Shown here: positions 53,937-62,873 of the stretch, one piece after another
Numbering within the stretch: the stretch's first letter is position 1
How the letters are laid out: each line of letters begins with the position of its first letter
DNA from: Psychromarinibacter sp048262455
Lineage (GTDB): Bacteria; Pseudomonadota; Alphaproteobacteria; Rhodobacterales; Rhodobacteraceae
NCBI GenBank assembly: GCA_048262455.1
Contig: JBLXFD010000016.1
Coordinates: forward strand, 1 to 64,000
Length of the DNA: 64,000 nt
Reading direction: 5' to 3'
Notes under the pieces: generated by a model
Database searches by the model: none
Told to the model about the DNA's origin: nothing
The model's input: the letters and a program-made list of their open reading frames with translations, nothing else
Program-made: the position numbers and the translations under genes

Positions 53937-55598
53937 TCAGACGAAGGCCGAGTCGCGGTTGTCGGCGAAGCGGAACACCGCGTAGACGCAGACCCCGGTG
54001 CATAGCAGCAGCACGGTGGACAGCGCCGCCGCCAGCCCGAACTCGCCGTCCAGCACCGCCAGGTAGATCTTCACCGGCATGGTGATGGTGCCGCTGTCGT
54101 AGATGATGAGGGTCGAGGACAGCTCGTTTATCGCGGTGATGAAGCTCATCAGCGAGCCGACGATCAGCCCCGGCACGATCAGCGGCACGGTGACCGACAG
54201 GAAGGCCTTCAGCGGCGGCGCGCCGAGGTTGACCGCAGCTTCCTCCAGCGAGGGCTTGATCTGCCGCAGGCTCGAGGTGCTGGAGCGCACGCCGTAGGGC
54301 AGCCGGCGGATGAAGTAGATCAGGATCAGCAGCGCCGCCGTGCCGACGAAGTCGAAGGCGCCGGAGCGGAAGGTGGTGACGAAGCCGATGGCCATGACCA
54401 CGCCGGGCACCAGGTAGGGCACCATCATCAGGAAGTCGATCGCCGCCGAGGGCGCCGTCTCGCGCCGGACGATGACGTAGGAGATCAGCGCCGAGAAGGC
54501 GGTGATCAGCACCACGGCGGCCATGGAGAACAGGAAGCTGTTGGCGATCGCCTCTGGCGCGTCGTGCAGGATGCGGCGGTAGCTTTCCAGCCCGAAGCCC
54601 CCGGTGAACACGGGCCCCTTGGTCTGCAGGAACGAGGTGTAGATCACCACCAGCGTCGGCAGCATCGCCACCAGCACCACCCCGTGGCAGAAGGCATGCA
54701 TCGCCACGTTGCGCCAGCCGGTCAGCCGCGCCCGCACCGGCAGGTTGGTCAGCGACGAGGCATAGCGCCGCCGCGCCAGGATCCGCCGCTGCGCCACCAG
54801 CGCCAGCATCGAGATCGCCATCATGATGATGGATATGGTGACGGCCATGGTCGGCAGCCCGCCCAATTCCGACCGGTAGGCGGCGAAGGCGATGGTGGAC
54901 AGGGTGCGGAACCCCCGCCCCAGGATCGCCGGGGTGCCGAAGTCGGCGATGGACAGCACGAAGCAGATGATCGCACCGGTGGAGATGGCGGGGAAGACCA
55001 GCGGCAGCGTCACCTTCCAGAAGCGTTGCCACGGGGTGCAGCCGAGGTTCTCGGCCGCGTCCTCGAAGCTCTTGCTGACGGCGTTCAGCGCGGTCTGGGT
55101 CATCAGGAAAACGAAGGGGAAGAACTTCAGCGTGAAGACCAGGATGATCCCGTGCGCGCCGTAGATCGTCGGGGTCGACAGGCCGATCCCCTCGAAGAAG
55201 TTGGTGATGAAGCCGTTGGACCCCAGCATCATGATCCAGGCATAAGCGCCGATGAAGGGCGGCGCCACCAGCACCAGGATCGCCAGGGTCGAGATCCAGG
55301 CCCGCCCGCGCACGTGGAAGCGCGCGGTGAAGAAGGCCAGCGGGATGCCCAGCAGGCAGGCGCCGAGGGTGCCCAGCACGCCGACGAACAGCGTGTTCTT
55401 GAAGCCGTTGACGTAGTAGTTGCGGGTGAAGGCCTCGACGTAATTGCCAAGGGTGAAGCCGCCGGTCTTGGCATCCACGAAGCTGAGCATCAGCACCCGC
55501 AGGATCGGCAGGATCAGCAGGATCGCCAGCAGCAGCAGGATGACGGCGGTGACGACGGCCCAGAACTCGAACCGGAAGCGGCGGGCGGGGGCGATCAT
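53937..55598 (-). CDS. ABC transporter permease with two fused transmembrane domains (AfuB/PhnV-like)
   Basis: 553 aa, twelve or so helices in two homologous halves, each with an EAA loop: FEDAAENLGCTPWQRFWKV and LEEAAVNLGAPPLKAFLSV. This fused form is found in iron(III) and 2-aminoethylphosphonate or hexose-phosphate importers. The ATG overlaps the ATPase stop (ATGA). Confidence 0.92.
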   Translation of the reverse strand: MIAPARRFRFEFWAVVTAVILLLLAILLILPILRVLMLSFVDAKTGGFTLGNYVEAFTRNYYVNGFKNTLFVGVLGTLGACLLGIPLAFFTARFHVRGRAWISTLAILVLVAPPFIGAYAWIMMLGSNGFITNFFEGIGLSTPTIYGAHGIILVFTLKFFPFVFLMTQTALNAVSKSFEDAAENLGCTPWQRFWKVTLPLVFPAISTGAIICFVLSIADFGTPAILGRGFRTLSTIAFAAYRSELGGLPTMAVTISIIMMAISMLALVAQRRILARRRYASSLTNLPVRARLTGWRNVAMHAFCHGVVLVAMLPTLVVIYTSFLQTKGPVFTGGFGLESYRRILHDAPEAIANSFLFSMAAVVLITAFSALISYVIVRRETAPSAAIDFLMMVPYLVPGVVMAIGFVTTFRSGAFDFVGTAALLILIYFIRRLPYGVRSSTSSLRQIKPSLEEAAVNLGAPPLKAFLSVTVPLIVPGLIVGSLMSFITAINELSSTLIIYDSGTITMPVKIYLAVLDGEFGLAAALSTVLLLCTGVCVYAVFRFADNRDSAFV

Positions 55599-56683
55599 GC
55601 GACGCGCCTGCCGGTCTCGCTGTCCTCGAAGAACAGCACGTCTCCGCGGGCGGCGGTGAAGGTGACCGGGCTGCCCTGCTCCAGCGCCACGACGGCGGGA
55701 TCGGGGCGGGCCATGGCCTTCAGCCCCTCGCCGGCGTCGGTCTCGGCGAAGACCTCCATCTCGCGGCCGATGAAGCTGACGTCGCGCAGGCGGGCGGGAA
55801 TGGCGATTTGGCCCGGGGCGGCCTCCACGTGGCCGGGGCTGACGCGCAGGGCCTCGGGGCGGATGGCGCAGACAAGGGGTTCCGGCCCCGCGCCGCGCAG
55901 CGCCTCGGTCAGGTCCGCGCCGCCGGCCGCCAGCGCGGCGGACGCGCCGTCGCGGGTGACGCGCAGGAAGTTGTTGCCGCCCACGAAGGAGGCGACGAAG
56001 CGGTTGGCGGGGTTCATGTAGATGTCCAGCGGGCTCGAGGCCTGCTGGATCACCCCGTTGAACATCACGCAGACCGTGTCGGACATGGCCAGCGCCTCTT
56101 CCTGGTCGTGGGTGACGTAGATCGTGGTGATCCCCAGCTCGCGCTGGATGCGGCGCAGCTCGGCCCGCAGGTCCACCCGCAGCTTGGCGTCGAGGTTCGA
56201 CAGCGGCTCGTCCATCAGCAGCACCTTGGGCTCGATGACGATGGCGCGCGCCAGTCCCACCCGCTGCTGCTGGCCGCCCGACAGCTCGTGCGGCATCCGG
56301 TCGGCGAAGGCGCCCAGCTGCACCGTCTCCAGCACCGCCGCCACCCGGCGAGTCACCTCGGCGGCGCCCACCTTGCGCTGCTTCAGCCCGAAGGCGACGT
56401 TGTCGCGCACGCTGAGGTGCGGGAAGATCGCGTAGTCCTGGAACACCATGCCCACGTCGCGGCGGTAGGCGGGCAGGTTCTCGATCGGGGCGCCGTCCAC
56501 GGTGATGGAGCCCTGGTTCTGCCGGTGAAACCCGGCGATGGTGCGCAGAAGCGTAGTCTTGCCGCAGCCCGAGGGGCCCAGCAGGGTGTAGAACGACCCG
56601 GACGGGATCGACACGTTGATGTCCGACAGCGCGACCACCTGGCCGTACAGTTTTCGGAGCGCGGAAATCTCAACCGACGACAT
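55595..56683 (-). CDS. ABC transporter ATPase (AfuC/PotA-like with TOBE domain)
   Basis: 362 aa. Walker A GPSGCGKTT, signature ELSGGQQQR, Walker B VLLMDEPLSNLDAKLR, switch His in VTHDQEEAL. A C-terminal TOBE region (about 280-362) is present. Partner of the fused permease. A hairpin separates it from the binding-protein gene. Confidence 0.93.
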   Translation of the reverse strand: MSSVEISALRKLYGQVVALSDINVSIPSGSFYTLLGPSGCGKTTLLRTIAGFHRQNQGSITVDGAPIENLPAYRRDVGMVFQDYAIFPHLSVRDNVAFGLKQRKVGAAEVTRRVAAVLETVQLGAFADRMPHELSGGQQQRVGLARAIVIEPKVLLMDEPLSNLDAKLRVDLRAELRRIQRELGITTIYVTHDQEEALAMSDTVCVMFNGVIQQASSPLDIYMNPANRFVASFVGGNNFLRVTRDGASAALAAGGADLTEALRGAGPEPLVCAIRPEALRVSPGHVEAAPGQIAIPARLRDVSFIGREMEVFAETDAGEGLKAMARPDPAVVALEQGSPVTFTAARGDVLFFEDSETGRRVA

Positions 56684-56719
56684 GGCGGGCCTGACTTTTG
56701 GTTCGGGAAGGGATTGGTC

Positions 56720-56744
56720 GCCGGGCGGCGCGGGGCCGCCCGGC
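56720..56744 (-). promoter_or_regulatory. intercistronic hairpin after the binding-protein gene
   Basis: GCCGGGCGGC (56720-56729) pairs with GCCGCCCGGC (56735-56744) 8 bases beyond the binding-protein stop. No T run. Likely to stabilise the binding-protein message relative to ATPase and permease. Confidence 0.7.
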
Positions 56745-56752
56745 GCAAGGCG

Positions 56753-57730
56753 TTACTGGACGTCGAGGACCATGTCCTTCCACATGTCCACCAGCCGCTC
56801 GCGGTTGTCGGCGGCCCAGGCGGAATCGTAGCCGACCGAGTTCACCTCGGACAGCGGCTGCAGCGCCTCCTTCGAGGCGACGTCGGAGCGCACGGGACGG
56901 CGGCCTTCCTGCGCCACCACCTTCTGCGCGTCCTCGGACAGCATGAAGTCGATGAAGGCCTTGCCGCCGTCGGCGTTCGGCGCGCCCTTGACCAGCGCCA
57001 TGGCGTCCGGCGCGATCGCGGTGCCCTCGGCGGGGTACACGATCTCCACCGGCCCGCCGCCCTCGACGTAGCGCAGCGCCGCGTCCTCCAGCGTCACGCC
57101 GATCGCCAGCTCGCCGTCATTGACGAAGCGCGGCACGGCGCCGGAGCTGTCGGACAGCACGAAGTTGCCCAGCATGTTCTTGTAGACCTCGAGCCCCTCT
57201 TCCTCGCTGCCGAAGGCCTGCAGCACGGTGGCGAACTGGATGTAGGCAGAGCCCGAGGCATCGGCGCGCGCCGAAGAGATCATGTCGTCGTACTGCGGGT
57301 CCGCCAGCGCCTTCCAGCTGTCGGGCACCGGCTTGCCGTCCAGTTTCGACGGGTTGACGATGAAGGCCATGACCACCGCGGTGAAGGGGGTCCAGAGGTC
57401 GCTTTGCTTCATGCCCTCGGCGAGGTTCTCGGACCCGGCGGCCTCGTAGGCCTCGAAGACCTCGGGGTTGAAGTCGATGACGGTGCCGTCGACGCTCCAG
57501 AGCACGTCGGCCTGCGGGCTGCCGGCCTCGGCGGTCAGCCGGTTCAGCAGCTCGCCCGAGCCGGCCTTGATGATCTCGACGTCGGTGCCGGTGGCTTCCT
57601 CGAACATCGGCACGAGGGCGTCGATGAAGTTCTGCGGAACGGCGGTGTAGACCGTCACGGTCCCCTCGGCGAGCGCCCCGCTGGCGACCAGCGCCAGGGC
57701 AGAGCCGAGCATTGCGGATTTCAGGTTCAT
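56753..57730 (-). CDS. ABC transporter periplasmic binding protein (AfuA/PhnS-like)
   Basis: 325 aa. GGGAGG precedes the ATG; signal peptide ends ASGALAEG. Mature start VTVYTAVPQNFIDALVPMFEE is typical of family-1-like Fe(III)/phosphonate binding proteins. The ligand may be an iron chelate, phosphonate, or phosphorylated sugar; with a ROK regulator (usually sugar responsive) the last is plausible. First gene of the four-gene operon. Confidence 0.9.
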   Translation of the reverse strand: MNLKSAMLGSALALVASGALAEGTVTVYTAVPQNFIDALVPMFEEATGTDVEIIKAGSGELLNRLTAEAGSPQADVLWSVDGTVIDFNPEVFEAYEAAGSENLAEGMKQSDLWTPFTAVVMAFIVNPSKLDGKPVPDSWKALADPQYDDMISSARADASGSAYIQFATVLQAFGSEEEGLEVYKNMLGNFVLSDSSGAVPRFVNDGELAIGVTLEDAALRYVEGGGPVEIVYPAEGTAIAPDAMALVKGAPNADGGKAFIDFMLSEDAQKVVAQEGRRPVRSDVASKEALQPLSEVNSVGYDSAWAADNRERLVDMWKDMVLDVQ

Positions 57731-57883
57731 TCAGACCTCCCGTTGGGATTGAGCGGGTGATCCCCGCGATTCTTCTCGGCGCGGATCGGGCCGCGTCTGA
57801 TTAAGTTGCATTCCAGAACAAAACCTGAGTCAACAAGATTTTAAAACTTTCCGTCGCAGGCCGCTCTGGCTACAGGAGGAAGG
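57731..57883. promoter_or_regulatory. divergent promoter region between the ABC operon and the ROK gene
   Basis: The gap has an A+T-rich core (57800-57850). On the minus strand TTGACT (57833-57828) is a good -35 candidate. GTTG (57805-57808) and CAAC (57831-57834) form a distant inverted pair. No firm operator was defined. Confidence 0.45.
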
Positions 57884-59032
57884 ATGGACGGATCAAAGGC
57901 GCTTTTCAGCCTGACCTTCAACGGCCGCCGGATCATTTCGGCGCTGCGCACGGGCGGCCCGCAGTCGCGCGCCGACCTTGCGCGCCGACTGGACATCAAG
58001 CCTTCCACCGTAACGCGGCTGACCGGGCCGATGGTGACCGAGGGCCTGCTGAAGGAGGCCCCCGACCCCAGCCGCGAGGGGCGCAAGGGCTACCCTGCCC
58101 GGCTGCTCAGCATCGACCCGGGCGGCGTCTATTCCGCCGGGGTCTACATCGACCCGGACCGGATCATGACCTGCATCAGCGATCTCGCCGGCAACGCGCT
58201 GGAGGTCGAGGAGGCCCCGGTGCCCGACCGCTCCTTCGTGCGCCTGATGACCGAGGCGGGGGCCAGCGTCGACCGGCTGGTCGCCCGCACCGGGATCGAC
58301 CGAAAGCGGATCGCCGGCTGCGGCGTCAGCTACCCCGGCCAGTACAGCGCCGACCCCACCCGCGTCCTGCGCATCCGGCAGTTCCGCGACTGGCCCAGGG
58401 TCAACGTGGAGCGGGACCTGACCCCCTATTTCGGGATGCCCGTGCGGCACATGAACGACGCCAAGGCCGCCTGCATGGCCGAGCTTTACCACGGCGCCTG
58501 CCGCTCGGTCAGCAACTTCTGCCACATCTGGCTGTCCTACGGGATCGGCGGCGCGGCGGTGGTGGACCAGCAGCCCTACCTCGGGCGCAACAACCTGGCC
58601 GCGGAATGGGGCGGGCTGTTTCCCAAGTCGCAGCCGCGCCCCTCGGGGCAGGACCTGCTGGACGTGCTGGCCGCCGAGGGGGTGGTGCTGGACCGGCTGA
58701 GCGACCTGGACGACAGCCACCTCGCCCTGCCGGTGGTGCGCGCCTGGTGCGCGCGGGCGACGGGGCAGCTGCAATGGCTGTGCCTGGTGATCGCCCGCAC
58801 CTTCGCGCCGGACGCCATCGTGCTGGGCGGCACGCTGCACCCCCGGCTGATCGAGGAGATGCTGGAGGGCATTCGCAGCGCCGAGCGGCTGGGGGAGGAC
58901 TACTTCGTCTCCCCGCCCCACATCCTGAGGGCGGAACAGGACGCCCTGCCCCAGCTCGGCGCGGCGGCGCTGCCGATCCACGAGATCTTCAACCCCTCGA
59001 CATTCGCGGGGGCGGCGAGCAAGCAGCGGTAA
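57884..59032 (+). CDS. ROK-family transcriptional regulator
   Basis: 382 aa. The N-terminal winged helix (SRADLARRLDIKPSTVTRLTGPMVTEGLL) is MarR-like, followed by an ROK kinase-fold sensor with GCGVSYPGQY and HIWLSYGIGGAAVVD. AGGAGGA precedes the ATG. ROK repressors sense sugars or amino sugars. Divergent from the PP2C-linked ABC operon, its likely target. Confidence 0.9.
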   Translation: MDGSKALFSLTFNGRRIISALRTGGPQSRADLARRLDIKPSTVTRLTGPMVTEGLLKEAPDPSREGRKGYPARLLSIDPGGVYSAGVYIDPDRIMTCISDLAGNALEVEEAPVPDRSFVRLMTEAGASVDRLVARTGIDRKRIAGCGVSYPGQYSADPTRVLRIRQFRDWPRVNVERDLTPYFGMPVRHMNDAKAACMAELYHGACRSVSNFCHIWLSYGIGGAAVVDQQPYLGRNNLAAEWGGLFPKSQPRPSGQDLLDVLAAEGVVLDRLSDLDDSHLALPVVRAWCARATGQLQWLCLVIARTFAPDAIVLGGTLHPRLIEEMLEGIRSAERLGEDYFVSPPHILRAEQDALPQLGAAALPIHEIFNPSTFAGAASKQR

Positions 59033-59043
59033 GGGCGGAGGCG

Positions 59044-59496
59044 GCGCGGGCGGTGTTCACCCCGCCATGGCGCAACGTGAGCCTGCCCGTGGGCTGGCGC
59101 CGCCGCCCTCTGAGGTAGGCGCTTTATCCCAGCCAAGTCCGCGCACAGAATGAGCCTCGCCCTGCAGCTTCAAAGCGCCAGCCCGCCGGAACGGGCAGGC
59201 GCTCGCCCCCGCGCCTCCGGCTTGTTCGGGGGCTGGTCAGCGCTTCGTTCGAACGAGGTGTAGGGCGGGGTTCACCCCGCCATGGCGCAACACCAGCCTG
59301 CCCGTGGGCTGGCGCCGCCTACCTCCGGCAAGAGCACTTTATCCCAGCCATATCCGCGCACAAAACGAGCCGCGCCCTGCAGCTCCAAAGCGCCAGCCCG
59401 CCGGAACGGGCAGGCGCTCGCCCCGCGCCTTCGGCTTGCTCGGGGCGGATCAGCGCCTCATTCGAAGGAGGTGTAGGGCGGGGTTCACCCCGCCTC
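59044..59496. repeat. inverted second array of ~214-bp repeats (family A, copy 2)
   Basis: The palindrome core appears as GGCGGGGTTCACCCCGCC, the reverse complement of that in the first array, at 59264 and 59477, with a decayed version at about 59050. Spacings of about 214 and 213 define two units. The inner segments match those at 2893-3660 read backwards. It occupies the gap between convergent ROK and binding-protein genes; the hairpin at 59477 is 23 bases past the binding-protein stop and may terminate its transcript. Confidence 0.92.
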
Positions 59497-59516
59497 CCCG
59501 TCCCGACCAGACGCGG

Positions 59517-61082
59517 CTACTTCACCGTCACCCAGCGCAGGATCAGGAAATCGTCCGGCCGCTGCGTCAGCTCCACGCTGTCCTTCACGCCCCAGACCAG
59601 CGGCTGCACGTAAAGGGGCACGTAGGCCACCTCCTGCTGCAGCAGCCCCGCGTACTCGTCCAGCATCTCCTGCCGGCGCGCGTCATCGATCTCCGACTGG
59701 ATCATCGGCAGCAACTCGTCCACCCGGGCGTTGGAATAGCCGCCGAAGTTCCACGAGCCCAGCTTGGCCGCCTCGTCCGGCGTGGCGGCGAGAAAGCGCA
59801 TGGGGTGTTCGGCGTCGAAGGTGCCGGGGGACCAGCCCAGCAGGTACATGTCGAAGTTGTCGGCCCGCAGCTCCGGCCAGTAGTTCTGCACCGGCATCGC
59901 CTCGAGCTGCGCCTGCAGGCCCACCTGCGCCAGCATCCCCACCAGCGCCTGGCAGACCGCCTCGTCGTTGAGGTAGCGGTCGTTCGGGCACTTAAGGCCG
60001 AAACCGAAGCCCTCGGCGTGCCCCGCCTCCGCCAGCAAGGCGCGGGCGGCCTCGGGGTCGTAGGCCATGCCCTCGGCGTGCGCCTGGGAAAAGCCGCGCA
60101 TGGCGGGGCTGACCAGCTGGCTGGCGGGCTCGGCGTTGCCGCGCATGATGGTCTGCAGGATCGCCGGCACGTTGACCGCCCGCGCCACCGCCTCGCGCAC
60201 CCGGGCGTCGAGGAAGGGGTTCGGCTGGCCCGCGCCCGCGCCGTACTTCAGCGTCTCGTGGTCGTGGCCGAAGCCCAGCATGATGACCCGCGCCTCGATC
60301 CCCTTGATGACCTTCACGCCCTCCTGGGTGTCCAGCCGCTGGGCGTCCTGGATCGGCACCGGGTTGATCAGGTCCACCTCGCCCGACAGCAGCGCCGCCA
60401 CCGCGGTGGCGGGGTTCTGGATCGGGGTGAAGGTGGCGCGGGTGATGTTGTGTTCCACCTCACCCCACCAGCCATCGAAGGGCTCCAGCGTGGTCTGCAG
60501 CCCGGGCTGGCGGTCGGCAAGCCGGAAGGCGCCGGTGCCGTTGGCGTTCAGCGTGGCGTGGTTGCCCTGCTCCTTGTCCGGCCGCTCGGCGCCGTTGGCG
60601 GCGGCCCAACCGCTGTCCATCATCATCCAGTTGGCGATGCTGTCGGGGAAGATCGGGTTGGGCTCGGTGGTCAGGATGTCGACGGTGTAGTCGTCCACCT
60701 TCACCACGTCAGAGACCGGCGCGAACCACGAGCGCACGTCGCTTTCCTCCGAGGCGGCGCGTTCGTAGGAGAACAGCACGTCGTCGGCGTCGAAGGCGGC
60801 GCCGTCCTGGAAGGTCACCCCCTGCCGCAGAGTGAAGCGCCAGCCCTCGCCCTCGCCGATCGGCTCCCAGCCCGTGGCCAGCGCCGGCTCGATCGTCATG
60901 TCCTTGCCGCGGCGCACGAGGCCTTCGTAGACGTTGTTCAGAAAGCCCAGCACCGGGGTCGAGCTGACGGCATGGGGGTCCATGGTCTGCGGGTCGGTGG
61001 TGCCGGCCCAGGTGAATTCCGCGGCCATTGCGGCGGGGGCGAGCAGCAGGGAAAGGGCGGATACGGTCGCGAGATGGCGCAT
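59517..61082 (-). CDS. ABC transporter periplasmic binding protein, oligopeptide family (1)
   Basis: 521 aa. The ATG at 61082 begins a signal peptide (MRHLATVSALSLLLAPAAMA). Family-5 signature LRQGVTFQDGAAFDADDVLF. CPNDRYLNDEAVCQALVGMLAQVG is shared nearly word for word with the next gene, so they are paralogues. It follows the terminator of that gene, so it has less certain co-expression. Ligand unknown. Confidence 0.92.
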   Translation of the reverse strand: MRHLATVSALSLLLAPAAMAAEFTWAGTTDPQTMDPHAVSSTPVLGFLNNVYEGLVRRGKDMTIEPALATGWEPIGEGEGWRFTLRQGVTFQDGAAFDADDVLFSYERAASEESDVRSWFAPVSDVVKVDDYTVDILTTEPNPIFPDSIANWMMMDSGWAAANGAERPDKEQGNHATLNANGTGAFRLADRQPGLQTTLEPFDGWWGEVEHNITRATFTPIQNPATAVAALLSGEVDLINPVPIQDAQRLDTQEGVKVIKGIEARVIMLGFGHDHETLKYGAGAGQPNPFLDARVREAVARAVNVPAILQTIMRGNAEPASQLVSPAMRGFSQAHAEGMAYDPEAARALLAEAGHAEGFGFGLKCPNDRYLNDEAVCQALVGMLAQVGLQAQLEAMPVQNYWPELRADNFDMYLLGWSPGTFDAEHPMRFLAATPDEAAKLGSWNFGGYSNARVDELLPMIQSEIDDARRQEMLDEYAGLLQQEVAYVPLYVQPLVWGVKDSVELTQRPDDFLILRWVTVK

Positions 61083-61157
61083 GGCAGGGAACTCCGGGTT
61101 GTCTGCGGTGGGGGCAGGATGCCCCGTGCAGGGCGTAACAAGGGTCAAGACTGCGTG

Positions 61158-61188
61158 AAAAGGCCCCGGCGCGGCGCGCCGGGGCCCT
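61158..61188 (-). terminator. intrinsic terminator of the second oligopeptide-binding-protein gene
   Basis: On the minus strand GGCCCCGGCGC pairs perfectly with GCGCCGGGGCC around a 3-base loop and TTTT follows. It lies 22 bases past the stop of the gene at 61210, between the two paralogous binding-protein genes. Confidence 0.85.
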
Positions 61189-61209
61189 TCGTCGATCAGG
61201 GAACCCGGA

Positions 61210-62796
61210 TCAGGAGGCGTCCATGGTGAAGTACTTGAACTTCGGCTGGTCCTCGGGGTCCACCTCGATGCCCACGCCTTCCTTCATGCCCCAGTTCAGC
61301 ACCTGGTGGTGGATCGGCAGGTAGAGGTATTCCCCCTGCACCACGTCCCAGATCTCCTGGATCGTCTGGTTGCGCGCGTCCAGATCGGTGTTCGACGCGA
61401 GGCTCTTGATCTTCTCGTCCAGCGCCGGATCGGAGAAGCGGGTGCCGTTCCACGAACCGTAGTCATCCCCCTTGGTGTGCACCAGGAAGTTGAAGATGTA
61501 CTCGGAATCGTAGGTCGGAACGCCCCAGCCCAGCATGTAGAAGTCGGTCTCGAGGTTGTTGATCAGCGGGAAGTGCTGCGCCTTCGGCTTGGCGTCGAGG
61601 TTCACCGTCACGCCGATCTGCGCCAGCATCCCGACGGCGGCCTGGCAGATCGCCTCGTCGTTGATGTAGCGGTCGTTCGGGCAGTCCAGCTGCACCGAGA
61701 AACCATCGCCGTAGCCGGCCTCTTCCATCAGCTGCTTGGCGCGCTCCACGTCGTACTTCCCGGCGGCGTCCATTTCCTCGGTCCAGCCGTTGACGAAGGG
61801 CGGCGCGATCATGCCGGCCGGCTGCGACTGGCCGCGCATCACCACCTGGCGGATGGCGTCGCGGTTGATGGCGAGGTTCATCGCCTCGCGCACGCGCACA
61901 TCGGCGAAGGGGTTCTTGCCCTCGACGTTGTCGTTCGACAGGTCCTCGTCACCCACGTTCATGCCGAAGAAGATCACCCGGTTCTGCGGCGCGGTCTTGA
62001 CGGTCAGCCCGCCCTGCCCCGCGACCCGCTCGAGGTCCTGCACCGGCACGTCCTGGATGAAGTCGACCTCGCCCGACAGCAGCGCCGCGACGCGGGTCGC
62101 CGCGTTCTGGATGGGGGTGTAGATGATCTCGGTCACCTCCATCGGGAAGTCGCCCTTGCCCCAGTAGTTCTCGTTCTGGCTGAGAACGGTGCGCACGTCC
62201 GGCTCGCGGCTTTCCAGCTTGAAGGGGCCGGTGCCGTTGGCGTTGGTGGTGGCGAAGGTGGTCTCGCCGCCCTCGAAGTCCTGCACCTTGGTGCTGTCGT
62301 TGGCCTCGGTCCAGCCCTTGTCCATGATGAACAGGTTGGTCATGTTCGACGGCAGGATCGGGTTCGGCCCGTCGGTCACGAACTCGACGGTGTGATCATC
62401 CACCGCCCGCACCTCGGTGATCGAGTTCAGCAGTTCCTTCATGTCGGAATCGGGGGTCTTGGCCCGCTCGAACGAGAAGACCACGTCCTCGGCGGTCATC
62501 TCGGCGCCGTCGTGGAAGGTCACGCCCTGGCGCAGCTTGAAGGTCCAGACGTTGGCGTCGTCCTCGTTCACCGACCACTCGGTGGCCAGCGCCGGCTCGA
62601 ATTCCCCGGCCACGTCGCGGACGATCAGCGGCTCGTAGATCTGGTGCGCCAGCGTGTGGGTCGGCCCCTCGTTCTGGGCGTGGGGGTCAAGGGTCAGCGA
62701 ATCGCCGGCCCGGGCCCAGCGCAGGGTCTCGGCGCCGGCCGCGCCGGCCAGAACGGCAAGCGCCGTCGAGGCGAGGAAAAGGTGTCGTAGTTGCAT
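61210..62796 (-). CDS. ABC transporter periplasmic binding protein, oligopeptide family (2)
   Basis: 528 aa. AGGGAGA precedes the ATG; signal peptide MQLRHLFLASTALAVLAGAA, cleavage near AGAE. Carries LRQGVTFHDGAEMTAEDVVF and CPNDRYINDEAICQAAVGML. Paralogue of the downstream gene. Lies 77 bases from the fused ATPase gene and probably belongs to the same importer. Confidence 0.93.
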   Translation of the reverse strand: MQLRHLFLASTALAVLAGAAGAETLRWARAGDSLTLDPHAQNEGPTHTLAHQIYEPLIVRDVAGEFEPALATEWSVNEDDANVWTFKLRQGVTFHDGAEMTAEDVVFSFERAKTPDSDMKELLNSITEVRAVDDHTVEFVTDGPNPILPSNMTNLFIMDKGWTEANDSTKVQDFEGGETTFATTNANGTGPFKLESREPDVRTVLSQNENYWGKGDFPMEVTEIIYTPIQNAATRVAALLSGEVDFIQDVPVQDLERVAGQGGLTVKTAPQNRVIFFGMNVGDEDLSNDNVEGKNPFADVRVREAMNLAINRDAIRQVVMRGQSQPAGMIAPPFVNGWTEEMDAAGKYDVERAKQLMEEAGYGDGFSVQLDCPNDRYINDEAICQAAVGMLAQIGVTVNLDAKPKAQHFPLINNLETDFYMLGWGVPTYDSEYIFNFLVHTKGDDYGSWNGTRFSDPALDEKIKSLASNTDLDARNQTIQEIWDVVQGEYLYLPIHHQVLNWGMKEGVGIEVDPEDQPKFKYFTMDAS

Positions 62797-62873
62797 GGTC
62801 GTCTCCCTGAAGTTTTTTGTTCTGGTAGTGGATAGTGCATTGCCCGGCGCACAAGGCAAGCCATGGACGGCGT

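Noticed and set aside
53932..55032. Second frame over the permease gene at 53.9-55.0 kb
   Set aside because: It is an out-of-frame translation of the permease gene with His/Arg-rich low-complexity sequence; the real frame has paired EAA loops.
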